NCBI GenBank assembly: GCA_016715825.1
Contig: JADJXO010000001.1
Coordinates: 929,001-993,000, forward strand
Direction of reading: 5' to 3'
Source of the DNA: Nitrospira sp.
GTDB lineage: Bacteria; Nitrospirota; Nitrospiria; Nitrospirales; Nitrospiraceae
DNA length: 64,000 nucleotides
Positions 1 through 8,945 of the stretch are shown here, piece by piece (within the stretch, counting starts at the first letter, position 1; every line of letters begins with the position of its first letter). The notes beneath the pieces are model-generated. The model searched no databases and had not been told where the DNA came from. It saw only the letters and a program-made list of their open reading frames with translations. Both the position numbers and the translations under genes were made by a program.

Positions 1-2
1 GC

Positions 3-809
3 CGACTGAACGCCACAACACTTTGTGCCTTTGCTGTGATGACCGGCGGCGAGTTTGTTATTGGTCGCCTACTGGGAGCCGAAGCATTAGGAATGTACCA
101 GTTAGCGATGGCCATTCCTCTCCTCATTGGGGCGCGGGCTACTGCACTCATGCAACAGATCAGCGTGCCGACCTATGCCTCCTTGCAACAGGATCAGCTC
201 GGTCTCATTCGTGTATTCAATCTTCAAGTCGGACTCATTGGTGTTATCTACATCCCACTTGCCGTGACGATTGGAACCTTGTCACCGGTCATGGTGCCTG
301 TTGTATTCGGCCCGCAATGGGGCGATATCGTCGACCCACTGAGAGTTCTTTGTCTCTACGCTGTTTGCAGCGGCTATGCCAGCGTCATGGCATCCTTGCA
401 CTACGGAATGAGACGTCCGGACCTTCAAATGAGGAGCTGGATTGGGCAATGTGCCCTCTATCTGGCCATTATTGTTCCAATGACACACTGGCTCGGAGTG
501 CTCGGCGCCGCGCTCTCGCTCACCGGCAGCTATCTATTCGGCGTTGCATTGCAGGCATGGGAGAGTCGACGACTCCTCGGCTCTTCAAGCAATGACACGT
601 TTCTCTCGCTGAGTCGCACTGGGTCTCTCGGTATTCTAATGGGAATGGTTCTCTCAACGGTTCAGCTCCAGCATCGAGTGTTCGTGTCATGGACACCAGA
701 AATCCTTGGCTTAGTTGCGATCCTATTATTCGGCGGATACCTCTGGTGGATCGAACGACCTCGGCTCAATGCGCTCTGGAACTATCAATCGCAATGTGTG
801 CGCGCATGA
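3..809 (+). CDS. Polysaccharide flippase (Wzx/oligosaccharide flippase family), 5' end missing
   Basis: The reading frame is open to the left edge, so only the C-terminal part (about 268 residues) is present. It is almost entirely hydrophobic segments separated by short polar loops, as in MATE/Wzx-type flippases, with a conserved-looking GPQWGDIVDPLRVLC stretch typical of the middle of these proteins. Known role of the family: moving lipid-linked oligosaccharide repeat units across the inner membrane. It lies directly upstream of, and overlaps by ATGA, a run of glycosyltransferases, which supports a role in exopolysaccharide or O-antigen export. An exact substrate cannot be read from the sequence. 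Wzx-like versus another MATE-type exporter is the only real ambiguity. Confidence 0.75.
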   Translation, partial: RLNATTLCAFAVMTGGEFVIGRLLGAEALGMYQLAMAIPLLIGARATALMQQISVPTYASLQQDQLGLIRVFNLQVGLIGVIYIPLAVTIGTLSPVMVPVVFGPQWGDIVDPLRVLCLYAVCSGYASVMASLHYGMRRPDLQMRSWIGQCALYLAIIVPMTHWLGVLGAALSLTGSYLFGVALQAWESRRLLGSSSNDTFLSLSRTGSLGILMGMVLSTVQLQHRVFVSWTPEILGLVAILLFGGYLWWIERPRLNALWNYQSQCVRA

Positions 810-1780
810 CTTCTGGAGACGACCTGGACCTGTCGATCGCGATTGTCAGCTACAACACGCGAACCTTGGTGCTGGATTGTCTCAAGTCGGTGTTTGAGAC
901 TTCTGGCAAGATGACAGTCGAAGTGATTCTTGTGGATAACAATTCTCACGATGGGACACCGGAGGCTGTGAGAAACCAGTACCCAACAATGTCACTCATC
1001 GTGAATCCTCAGAATCGAGGATTTTCCAAAGCAGTCAATCAAGCACTTGAGGTAAGTTGCGGACGGTATCTCCTCATGTTGAACAGCGATACGCGCCTAC
1101 ACCCTCATGCATTAGAGCACATGGTCACCAGCCTCGATCGAGAGCCGGATATCGGGGCCGTAGGCTGCAAGCAATGGACGGAAGACGGCCGGATGTATCA
1201 ATCGTGTTTTCCTTTTCCGTCGGTTCGCGACCATCTGACCTATGCAGCATTCTTTCGTCGATGCGCCCCTGGACTCCAAGGTGCTCTCGCGTCAAAGCTG
1301 GCCATCGACTGTTCCCAGTCGCAGGATGTGGACTGGATTAATGGGGCATGCCTGATGGTACGCCGTGATCTCATGAAGGCATGTGGTGGGTTAGACGAAG
1401 GGTACTTTATGTATTTTGAAGATATCGATCTCTGTCGGGCGATTCGGAAAAAGGGGTATCGGATTCGACACATGGCTGATGCGGATGTCACGCATCTGAT
1501 CGGTCGTAGCGGAGAGAGGCATCGCGAACAGTTGAATCTTGTCTGGGAGTTCAGCCGAATCCGATATGTGGAAAAGCATTTTTCACTCTTCGCCCGTTGG
1601 ATCATGAAAACGTGGATTGCTACGGGAGCGATCGTAAGACTGATCAGTAGCGTAATCGGCTCTACATCGACCGCTCAGGGCGAAGCATTCGGTACCACTC
1701 TGTCGATCATTTCTCGGATCTTGACCGGAAAACGCTCGATTGATTCCGAATTGGCCTGGAATGGGCAGGGGAGAGGATAA
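806..1780 (+). CDS. Glycosyltransferase family 2 (WbbL/rhamnosyltransferase-like)
   Basis: A 324-aa GT-A fold enzyme. The N-terminal half has the family pattern: LSIAIVSYN beta-strand (near residue 9), VILVDNNSHDGT, then LLMLNSDTRL carrying the metal/sugar-nucleotide Asp. The second half has DVDWINGACLMVRRD and FMYFEDIDLCRAIRKKGY, seen in rhamnosyl- and related transferases. The ATG at 806 overlaps the flippase stop (ATGA), so I chose it over the longer upstream frame and over the alternative ATG at 794. Presumably it adds a sugar to a lipid-linked repeat unit on the cytoplasmic side. Donor and acceptor cannot be told from sequence. Confidence 0.85.
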   Translation: MTSGDDLDLSIAIVSYNTRTLVLDCLKSVFETSGKMTVEVILVDNNSHDGTPEAVRNQYPTMSLIVNPQNRGFSKAVNQALEVSCGRYLLMLNSDTRLHPHALEHMVTSLDREPDIGAVGCKQWTEDGRMYQSCFPFPSVRDHLTYAAFFRRCAPGLQGALASKLAIDCSQSQDVDWINGACLMVRRDLMKACGGLDEGYFMYFEDIDLCRAIRKKGYRIRHMADADVTHLIGRSGERHREQLNLVWEFSRIRYVEKHFSLFARWIMKTWIATGAIVRLISSVIGSTSTAQGEAFGTTLSIISRILTGKRSIDSELAWNGQGRG

Positions 1781-1791
1781 GGAACCCTTTC

Positions 1792-2532
1792 ATGGAACGT
1801 CGAGCTGCCTATCCTACTGACACACAGCATGTTGTCAATCTATCGGGATATGTGTGGGCCGCTCGTCAGCTCGATGCCGCACACCCTCATCGGATCTTAG
1901 ATTTGTCGTGCGGGACCGGGTACGGTGCGGATTATCTCGGACCCTGCGCGGACACGATCGTGGCCATCGATTGTGTTCAGGCGGTCGCGGCCAAGAGTCG
2001 GTCCGACTATCCTCGACCTAACGTACACTTTCTCGCAATGGATGGATGCGCGCTCGGATTTCGCGATGAATCATTTGACTGCATCGTCTCACAAGACACC
2101 ATCGAGCATATCCAAGATGATGGCCGTTTCGTGGCTGAGCTGACTCGCGTGTTGAAGCTGCATGGCACACTCATCATTTTTACCCCCCATGGAAAAGGAA
2201 AGGGGGTCAAGCCGAGCGATCCCTACCATATTCGAGAATACACAGCACAAGAATTCATGGATTTGCTGGCACCCCACTTTTCCACGATTCGTTGGTACGG
2301 ACGTCGTCAAGGCCACCGGCTCAGGACAGCAGAACAGTCGATGGACACGATCCGCACATGGGACCCCCTCGGACTACGCACCTGTGTTCCACGTCCGGTT
2401 CGTCATTGGATCGGCAGCCTGATCAGTCGATTACATGGGGGTCCCGACCTGGGAGACCTTGTGCCTGCCGACATTGAGTACACAGAAGGAATCGCTCAGG
2501 ATACCAACTTAATCGGGGTGTGCGTGAAATGA
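1792..2532 (+). CDS. Class I SAM-dependent methyltransferase
   Basis: A 246-aa protein with the SAM-binding motif I DLSCGTGYGADYL near residue 33, motif II around IVAIDCV, and FDCIVSQDTIEHI as the post-II/III region, as in Methyltransf_11 enzymes. It sits 11 nt after the GT2 gene and overlaps the following membrane glycosyltransferase by ATGA, so it belongs to the same operon. In polysaccharide loci such enzymes usually methylate sugars or nucleotide-sugar intermediates. That target is inference here, and the sequence does not distinguish O- from N- or C-methylation. Confidence 0.8.
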   Translation: MERRAAYPTDTQHVVNLSGYVWAARQLDAAHPHRILDLSCGTGYGADYLGPCADTIVAIDCVQAVAAKSRSDYPRPNVHFLAMDGCALGFRDESFDCIVSQDTIEHIQDDGRFVAELTRVLKLHGTLIIFTPHGKGKGVKPSDPYHIREYTAQEFMDLLAPHFSTIRWYGRRQGHRLRTAEQSMDTIRTWDPLGLRTCVPRPVRHWIGSLISRLHGGPDLGDLVPADIEYTEGIAQDTNLIGVCVK

Positions 2533-3863
2533 TTAGACATTGGAATGCACACCTCACCCCGTCCGGAATGATTCTGCTGCCGGCCATTGGCCTTGGACTG
2601 CTTGCACGGGTAGGAGTCATCTGGAAGGCTCCCAATCAGGCCTTTGCTGTTGATCAATTGTTCGATACGCTGGCATGGAATCTCGTATCTCTTGGACAGT
2701 TCACCCTCGATGGCGTCAATCCAGCTGCACATGTGGGTCCTCTCTATCCAGCCGTTCTTGCAGGGTTCTATTTCTTCATTGGGCACCGACCAGAGTGGGT
2801 GCCGATGCTACACATTCTGTTCGACCTTTGCGCAGCATGGGGTATCTATCGAGTGGGAACTATCCTATGGGATTCACGGGTGGGAGCCTGGGCGGCTTCC
2901 CTTTTTTTCCTTTATCCCGCTTACTGGACCTATGACCCTCGAATACGGAGCGAAGCGCTCCTCACGCTCTTAATGAGTCTCTGGTTATGGGCGACGATCT
3001 TAGCCATGAAGTCACCATCTGCACATCGCTTTGCCATCATGGGGCTCGTAGCTGGATTGACCGTCTTGTGCAAGCCAGTCGTTCTCGTATTGGCGGTGTT
3101 ACTCACCTCACTGATCGGAATCGGTACAGATCGCATTTCACGAAAGCTGCGCTACGGAATCGTGTACGGAACAGCCTGTCTTATTCTCGTGCTGCCATGG
3201 TCCGTGCGGAATTTCACAGAATTTCATCACATTATTCCAGTGTCAGCCGGAATAGGAGTCGGATTCTGGATGGGGAGTGACCCAGCTTCTCGTGGAAGTT
3301 GGCCCATGCCGCTCGAGCGAGAATATGCCATCTGGGAGAGCGCTGGCCTCACACCGCTTCCCCATGCCTATGCGATGTATGAGGTCCAGACAGATCAACT
3401 ATTGCGGCAAAAGGGGATTGAGCGGATCATGGCAGACCCTTTGAGCTATCTGAGCTTGACGCTCGGAAGAGTCTGGGACTTTTGGGTCGGCAATTCGTTC
3501 TACTTATTTGATGAGCAGCAGGGAGTCCTCCTAGGGCTTTCAAAGGATGCCCAGGAAAGGGGATGGGTAGTGGCGTTCTACAGTCTGTTCAAACGCCTGG
3601 TGCTAGTCCCAATTCTCATTGTCTTCGCCTGCTACAGCGCCTGGGTTCATCGAGATCGCTGGAAGATCCTCCTTCCTCTCTATGTGTTTCCTATCGGCCT
3701 GACGGTGGCCTATGTCCCTTTCACTGTAGAGGCAGGTCGCTACGCATTACCCGTCTTACCCTGCCTCATGATGTTATCGGTGGCGGCTGTGCATCATGTA
3801 TCAATCATGCAGCCGTTTTTCTGGAAACGACGTATTGCACCAGGCATGACAGGCATACGATGA
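2529..3863 (+). CDS. GT39/ArnT-like integral membrane glycosyltransferase
   Basis: A 444-aa protein dominated by roughly ten or more hydrophobic helices. The first luminal loop follows TM1 with the acidic AVDQLFDTLAWNL segment, the usual place of the catalytic Asp/Glu in GT-C enzymes, followed by HVGPLYPAVLAGFYF. The helix pattern and a RIRSEALLTLLMSLWLW motif match the glycosyltransferase family 39 (PMT/ArnT) fold. Known chemistry: transfer of a sugar from a polyprenyl-phosphate donor on the periplasmic face. The ATG at 2529 overlaps the previous stop. A GTG at 2520 is possible but has no advantage. Specificity is unknown. Confidence 0.75.
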   Translation: MIRHWNAHLTPSGMILLPAIGLGLLARVGVIWKAPNQAFAVDQLFDTLAWNLVSLGQFTLDGVNPAAHVGPLYPAVLAGFYFFIGHRPEWVPMLHILFDLCAAWGIYRVGTILWDSRVGAWAASLFFLYPAYWTYDPRIRSEALLTLLMSLWLWATILAMKSPSAHRFAIMGLVAGLTVLCKPVVLVLAVLLTSLIGIGTDRISRKLRYGIVYGTACLILVLPWSVRNFTEFHHIIPVSAGIGVGFWMGSDPASRGSWPMPLEREYAIWESAGLTPLPHAYAMYEVQTDQLLRQKGIERIMADPLSYLSLTLGRVWDFWVGNSFYLFDEQQGVLLGLSKDAQERGWVVAFYSLFKRLVLVPILIVFACYSAWVHRDRWKILLPLYVFPIGLTVAYVPFTVEAGRYALPVLPCLMMLSVAAVHHVSIMQPFFWKRRIAPGMTGIR

Positions 3864-4702
3864 CCTACAACCTGACCAAACATCACTTTTTGAACCTTCT
3901 TGAATCCTACCAACCCTCTCCCTATGAGTCTTTCGGCCAACAAGACGAACGTTTCTCCGTCCCCATGCACCATGCCATGAAATGTCGAGACCGCTTGCAC
4001 GTGGCATTAAGGATCGGGTTGCGTACCTTGCCATCGGACAGACAGACCATCGTTGATTTAGGGCCTTTCCCCGGTAGCCTCTTACGACTGCTTCGCCGAA
4101 TCGACTATACCAAATCGGCACAGTTGTATGGAGCCGGGCTCATGATTTCCCAGGATTTCGTCAACTTTATGCAACACGATATCCAGGCAAACATCCTGAC
4201 CGTTGACCTTGATCCCGTAGGAGGTCACTTTCAGACCAAGGGGTATTCCAAGGAGGTCCCTCTTCCTGATCACTCGACGCAGCTGGTATTCGCACTAGAA
4301 ATTATTGAGCATCTGACATCACCCTTCCATTTGCTTGCGGAGGCCTATCGCGTCCTTCGATCAGGCGGTCACATCATCCTCACAACACCGAATGTGACTC
4401 GGATCGGGAATGTCTTCAAACTGCTGATCGGCCGGTCACCAAACGATCGGCTGGCTCCACCAGGCTACAAGAATCCAGATGATGAATGGCGGCCGCATGC
4501 ACGAGAATACGCGATGCATGAATTAGCCGACATGCTCCGCCAAACGGGCTTTGACATTGCAGAGTCTCGATACTTTCTTGGGGAAGACACGCAAGACTGC
4601 CGCCAGACGGCGAGTCAACATGGCATCAATTGGGCGAAATGGCCATTTTACGCCGTACCGCATCTACGAGGAAGTCTCTTGATCGTTGGGAAAAAACCAT
4701 GA
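3860..4702 (+). CDS. SAM-dependent methyltransferase
   Basis: About 280 aa. Motif I is atypical (TIVDLGPFPGSLLRLL: Gly-Pro-Phe-Pro-Gly in place of the usual GxGxG), but the acidic Asp, the later FALEIIEHLTSPFHLLAEAYRVL block and GGHIILTTPN are classic for class I methyltransferases of Methyltransf_11/23 type. The ATG at 3860 overlaps the stop of the upstream gene (ATGA). The long open frame upstream of this ATG lies inside the previous gene and is not coding. It is one of three methyltransferases in the cluster, likely acting on glycan or lipid-linked intermediates. The exact role is not deducible. Confidence 0.75.
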   Translation: MTYNLTKHHFLNLLESYQPSPYESFGQQDERFSVPMHHAMKCRDRLHVALRIGLRTLPSDRQTIVDLGPFPGSLLRLLRRIDYTKSAQLYGAGLMISQDFVNFMQHDIQANILTVDLDPVGGHFQTKGYSKEVPLPDHSTQLVFALEIIEHLTSPFHLLAEAYRVLRSGGHIILTTPNVTRIGNVFKLLIGRSPNDRLAPPGYKNPDDEWRPHAREYAMHELADMLRQTGFDIAESRYFLGEDTQDCRQTASQHGINWAKWPFYAVPHLRGSLLIVGKKP

Positions 4703-5874
4703 CACCCGTGGTGCTTGCAGAACTAGCCGGCTCGTCCGGGTACGGAGGAGGAGAACGCTACCTGGAACTTCTCTTTGAACACGTAGACCGCGACCGTTTT
4801 CGTCCGATACTGATTTGCCCTGAACCAGGCCCATTTGTGGACAAGATGATAGCCCGGCACATTCCGACTCATATTGTTCACCTCAGACCGCTCTTCAACC
4901 CACTGGCAGTTGTGAACTTGGCAAACCTACTCAAACGCAATAAGGTGGCGATTCTTCAGACCCATGGAGCACGGGCCAATGTCTATGGATGCCTTGCAGC
5001 ACGTCTAGCCGGAGTTCCCTGTGTTGTCGCAACGATACATAATTCGATCAGAGATTATGAGGTGGGACTGATCAAGCGCTATCTCTACCTCGCAATTCTG
5101 CGAGTTCTATTACCGCTGACAGACCGGCTTATTTGTGTGTCGGATGCAATCAAGCGGGATGTCCTTGCCGATTGCCCAGGTGTCGCGACCAGAATAACAA
5201 CCATACGGAACGGCATTGACCAAAGGCGATTCTCCCGGAATGGAGATCCTCACAAGATCAGGAAGGAATGGTCTGTCGGCAACGGTCCAACCCTGCTTAT
5301 GGTAGCGAGACTAACGGAACAAAAAGGCCACCGATTCTTCATCAAAGCGTTGCCGGGACTGTTGGCAGAATGGCCGTCTCTCGTCTGCTTATTCGTGGGC
5401 GAAGGCGAGTGCCGAGACGCACTTCGATCGTTGGCCGGAACCATAAATGTTGAGCATGCCTGTCGCTTTGTCGGAGCTCAGAATAACGTCGACGATTGGT
5501 ATGCGGCGGCAGATGTGGTGGTCTTGCCGTCGCTTTCAGAAGGTCTTCCGTTCGTTGTCCTTGAAGCGATGGCCATGGCTCGTCCTGTAGTCGCTTCCAG
5601 CGTCAATGGGGTTCCGGAAATCATCCAGGATGGCCTGAATGGATTACTCATCCCACCGCGGAATCCTCAGGCATTGGAGGAAGCGATTCGGAGTCTGCTT
5701 CGCAACCCCGTCCAAGCCGCACGCATGGGCAAGGCCGGGCAGCACCACGTGGCCTGTGCTTTTACGGTAGGCAACATGGTTGACGACACCGTCAGAGTGT
5801 TCGAAGAAGCGATGCCCGCGTTACGCACGGTCTCCGTCGGGACTTCTCCAACGATTCGACAGGAAGCGGCATGA
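4699..5874 (+). CDS. Glycosyltransferase family 4
   Basis: A 391-aa GT-B enzyme. The N-terminal domain begins VVLAELAGSSGYGGGERYLELL (Gly-rich loop binding the acceptor). The C-terminal domain carries TLLMVARLTEQKGHRFFIKALP, then VVLPSLSEGLPFVVLEAMAMARPVVAS, the EX7E-type nucleotide-sugar site of GT4 retaining enzymes. The start at 4699 overlaps the previous stop by ATGA, and the stop in turn overlaps the next gene's ATG. It probably builds the repeat unit with the neighbouring transferases. Donor sugar is not predictable. Confidence 0.85.
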   Translation: MTPVVLAELAGSSGYGGGERYLELLFEHVDRDRFRPILICPEPGPFVDKMIARHIPTHIVHLRPLFNPLAVVNLANLLKRNKVAILQTHGARANVYGCLAARLAGVPCVVATIHNSIRDYEVGLIKRYLYLAILRVLLPLTDRLICVSDAIKRDVLADCPGVATRITTIRNGIDQRRFSRNGDPHKIRKEWSVGNGPTLLMVARLTEQKGHRFFIKALPGLLAEWPSLVCLFVGEGECRDALRSLAGTINVEHACRFVGAQNNVDDWYAAADVVVLPSLSEGLPFVVLEAMAMARPVVASSVNGVPEIIQDGLNGLLIPPRNPQALEEAIRSLLRNPVQAARMGKAGQHHVACAFTVGNMVDDTVRVFEEAMPALRTVSVGTSPTIRQEAA

Positions 5875-6761
5875 CGACCCTGAGCGATCATTACGCAGTC
5901 GGCATCGGGTGTCCCTGTGGAGCCAATGAACCACTGGATAAAGCCTTTCAGACCCCGACGAGGCAATACGTTCGCTGCCCTGCCTGCGATCTCGTCTTTC
6001 TTAACCCTCGGCCGACTCGCGACACTTTAGAAGCGTATTTCCAGGAAGACTATGACGGAGATTATGGAGAGGTCGAGGCATTAGACGACCGACAGCCGGT
6101 GTTCCAGAGTGTATTCCATCACCTGTGCCTCTACCGTTCTTCACCTGGTACCTTGCTGGACATCGGGTGCGGAGACGGGGAGTTCCTCGTACTCTGTCGC
6201 GATGCCGGGTGGAGCTGTTCAGGGATTGAGTTGTCAAAACAGGCCGCCATGCGCGCGGCTCAAAAAGGTCTCACGGTCTTATCTCCGAACATGCTCGAGA
6301 GGGGCGAATGGGCACAGCATTATGACATCGTGACCATGATCAACGTGCTCGAAACCGTTGCAGATCCGGCAATCATGTTGCGGCAGGCCACTACCCTCTT
6401 GGCGCCTGATGGGCTTGTCATCGTACGCGCTACGAACAGCGCATTTCATCTGTCGATGAGGGCTCCTGCACGTTGGATTGGATCACAATATGACCAAGCG
6501 TTTCATTGGTATCTCTATAGCGCCAAGGCACTCACGGTCTTGATGGAAGGGGCCGGACTCACCGTCATCAGTCTCCGTAACTCAACACCGAGTCGAGGTC
6601 CTCTCTCGCCTATACACCCGTGGTTCAGTCAAGTGAAATGGACCCTGAGCCGATTGGCGCTGTGGCCACTTTCTCAGTTCCTCTATTACGTGACACGGAG
6701 ACGCCTTGTGTGGGCGCCGTCGTTCGAGATTATCGCTCAACGGTCGGGGAATGCGCGATGA
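5871..6761 (+). CDS. Methyltransferase with N-terminal zinc-ribbon-like cysteines
   Basis: A 296-aa protein. The first 45 residues hold two Cys pairs (GCPCG and RCPACD) followed by LVFLNPRPT, a layout common in sugar-modifying methyltransferases of the Methyltransf_23 group. The SAM motif LLDIGCGDGEFL follows near residue 96, then VTMINVLETVADP and GLVIVRATNS. ATGA overlaps join it to both neighbours. By analogy with related zinc-ribbon methyltransferases it may act on a nucleotide-linked or lipid-linked sugar; this is inference. Confidence 0.8.
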   Translation: MTTLSDHYAVGIGCPCGANEPLDKAFQTPTRQYVRCPACDLVFLNPRPTRDTLEAYFQEDYDGDYGEVEALDDRQPVFQSVFHHLCLYRSSPGTLLDIGCGDGEFLVLCRDAGWSCSGIELSKQAAMRAAQKGLTVLSPNMLERGEWAQHYDIVTMINVLETVADPAIMLRQATTLLAPDGLVIVRATNSAFHLSMRAPARWIGSQYDQAFHWYLYSAKALTVLMEGAGLTVISLRNSTPSRGPLSPIHPWFSQVKWTLSRLALWPLSQFLYYVTRRRLVWAPSFEIIAQRSGNAR

Positions 6762-7009
6762 GTACTTCCCGCACATACAAGCGGTCTTGGAAGCGGATCC
6801 TACGTGGGTGGGCTGCGCTCCTCCTTCTGTGTCTTATTGGCGCAGTGGCTGCGCTCGGCGTACGAACACTACTGGATTCAGTCGGAACGGCCAAGCACAC
6901 ACGATACGAGCCGGTGGACGTTCCACCGCAATCGGTATCGCCTCAACATGAGCGCGAACGGCAGGAACTGGAACGCCGTGACCGTGCCGTGCGTGAGAAA
7001 GGCAAATAG
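6758..7009 (+). CDS. Small single-pass membrane protein (83 aa), unknown function
   Basis: The ATG at 6758 overlaps the methyltransferase stop by ATGA, and the stop ends 4 nt before the amidotransferase start, so the gene is embedded in the operon. The protein has a basic N-terminus (RTYKRSWKRILR), one hydrophobic helix at about residues 17-37 (ALLLLCLIGAVAALGV), then a highly charged tail rich in Arg/Glu (HERERQELERRDRAVR) that could form a short coiled coil. I recognise no family. Tight packing and coupling argue that it is a real gene. It might be a membrane partner for one of the neighbouring enzymes, but that is speculation. Confidence 0.6.
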   Translation: MSTSRTYKRSWKRILRGWAALLLLCLIGAVAALGVRTLLDSVGTAKHTRYEPVDVPPQSVSPQHERERQELERRDRAVREKGK

Positions 7010-7013
7010 CACC

Positions 7014-8945
7014 ATGTGTGGCATTTGCGGAATCATCGGTGAAGATGATGGCGACGTCCTTCAGCGAATGCTGCAGAAGCTGGTGCATCGTGGACCCGAT
7101 GAAGAGGGTATCTATCGTCAGCCCGGTGCCGCGCTTGGTGCACGAAGACTGCGGGTCATTGATCCAGAGGGTGGGCACCAACCGGTTCACAACGAGAACA
7201 GGACTGTTTGGGCTGTCATGAACGGAGAAATCTATAACTATCGAGAATTACGACACGATCTCTTGAGCAAAGGGCACCAGCTATTGACTCGCTCCGATAC
7301 GGAAGTCTTAGTCCACCTCTATGAAGAAGAAGGCTTCGAAGCATTTCGCCGATTACGAGGCATGTTTGCAGTTGCACTGTGGGATCAGGAGCGTCATATC
7401 GCATGGCTGATTCGTGATCGCCTTGGCATCAAGCCGCTGTATTATGCCATTCGTCCGAGTGAAGCGGGTGTGGGCACCCGCGTTGTCTTTTCCTCTGAAA
7501 TTCCTTCGTTGCTCGAAGCCGTGCCGGATTGGCGACTTCGTCCGGAGAGCATCGCCGAATACGTCATGCAATTGTACGTGCCAGGACCAGACACCGCCAT
7601 TGCTGGGGTCCATCAGTTACGTCCAGGCCAAGCGATGAAAATATCCGGCGGACAAGTAAAGTTGTTGCGCTACTACAGCCCAGACGAAGATCTCCACAGT
7701 AGCCAATCATGGACCATCAACGAGACGGCCAAAGACGTATTACAGTCGTTCGAAGAGACGGTGAACGCTCATCTCATCAGCGACGTTCCATTGGGACTCT
7801 TTCTCTCGGGCGGGCTCGACTCTGCCTCCTTGTTGGCCATCATGGCAAAGAGCCAGAACGGTCCCATCAAGACCTTCTCGATCGGCTATGAACATCCTTC
7901 CGATCAATCCTTCAGCGAACTCGAGTCAGCGCGGTTTCTTGCGACGCATTTTAAGACGACCCATGCTGAGACAATCCTGAGGCCGGATGCCGTCTCTCTG
8001 ATCAGCAAGGTCGTTGCAGGCATGGGTGAGCCGTTCGCTGATGCATCGGCTATTCCCACCTACCTGGTATCTGAGGTTGCACGCCAAACCGTCACAGTGG
8101 CGCTGTCCGGGATTGGGGGAGACGAACTGTTCGGGGGATATCCTCGATATCTGGGTCTTCGCACGGCCGCACACTATCAGTATCTCCCACAGAGACTCCG
8201 TGAACGAGTGGCCACTTGGAGCCACCATCTTGATGGGCACGAAACCAGCCGCGATCAAGCCGGCCGTTTAAAACGATTCCTCCAAGACGGTCACCTCTCA
8301 CTTCAGGAGCAATACCGGCGCTGGACCACGTTCATTCCAGCCGAATGGAACGGGACTCTGTGGGGCGAGCGCTTGGAGCCGATGTTTGCCGGAGATCGAC
8401 CTCTTGGACCGACAGATATGCTGTTCGACCAGTGGCCATCCTCCGATCCTGCGAACTGTGCCATGGGTGTCGATCTCCAGAGCTATCTCCCTGATGATCT
8501 TCTACGCATGGCAGATCGCATGAGCATGGTGCACTCGCTCGAGCTTCGCGTCCCATTCTGCGACCATCGACTGCTCGCCGCCGCCCTGAGAATTCCCTCT
8601 CGAGTTCGGTTTACCGGTTGGCAATTGAAGGGGTTCATGCGCCGAATGTTACGAGGTCTGTTGCCGGATCAAATCCTTCGTGCTCCCAAGCAAGGTTTTA
8701 TGGTGCCGATGGCTCGATGGCTTCGAGAGGACCTCCGCGAGATGGCTCACGACCTGTTAGCGGATGATGTCATCAGAAAACGGGGCTACGTTCAACCGGC
8801 CTATGTCCGGTGGTTATTGGACGAGCATGAGAGCCGTCGTCGCAATTTTTCCGATCAATTGTACGCACTCATTGTGCTGGAACTCTGGCATCAAGGTCTG
8901 CCGCTCAGCGCATCCGACAGAACGACCATGGCGGCTACATCATGA
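7014..8945 (+). CDS. asnB: Asparagine synthase (glutamine-hydrolysing)-type amidotransferase
   Basis: A 643-aa two-domain enzyme. MCGICGIIG at the start gives the Ntn-type nucleophile Cys2 of the class II glutaminase domain. This decides the start at 7014, because longer frames would bury the Cys. The glutaminase domain shows VHRGPDEEG and MNGEIYNYRELR. The synthetase domain has the PP-loop ATP motif LGLFLSGGLDSASLLA near residue 260 and GIGGDELFGGY. Known reaction: glutamine-dependent amidation of an Asp or similar carboxylate with ATP. AsnB paralogues inside capsule or EPS loci often amidate sugar acids rather than free aspartate; the position here, between glycosyltransferases, suggests that. 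The gene overlaps the next by ATGA. Confidence 0.85.
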   Translation: MCGICGIIGEDDGDVLQRMLQKLVHRGPDEEGIYRQPGAALGARRLRVIDPEGGHQPVHNENRTVWAVMNGEIYNYRELRHDLLSKGHQLLTRSDTEVLVHLYEEEGFEAFRRLRGMFAVALWDQERHIAWLIRDRLGIKPLYYAIRPSEAGVGTRVVFSSEIPSLLEAVPDWRLRPESIAEYVMQLYVPGPDTAIAGVHQLRPGQAMKISGGQVKLLRYYSPDEDLHSSQSWTINETAKDVLQSFEETVNAHLISDVPLGLFLSGGLDSASLLAIMAKSQNGPIKTFSIGYEHPSDQSFSELESARFLATHFKTTHAETILRPDAVSLISKVVAGMGEPFADASAIPTYLVSEVARQTVTVALSGIGGDELFGGYPRYLGLRTAAHYQYLPQRLRERVATWSHHLDGHETSRDQAGRLKRFLQDGHLSLQEQYRRWTTFIPAEWNGTLWGERLEPMFAGDRPLGPTDMLFDQWPSSDPANCAMGVDLQSYLPDDLLRMADRMSMVHSLELRVPFCDHRLLAAALRIPSRVRFTGWQLKGFMRRMLRGLLPDQILRAPKQGFMVPMARWLREDLREMAHDLLADDVIRKRGYVQPAYVRWLLDEHESRRRNFSDQLYALIVLELWHQGLPLSASDRTTMAATS

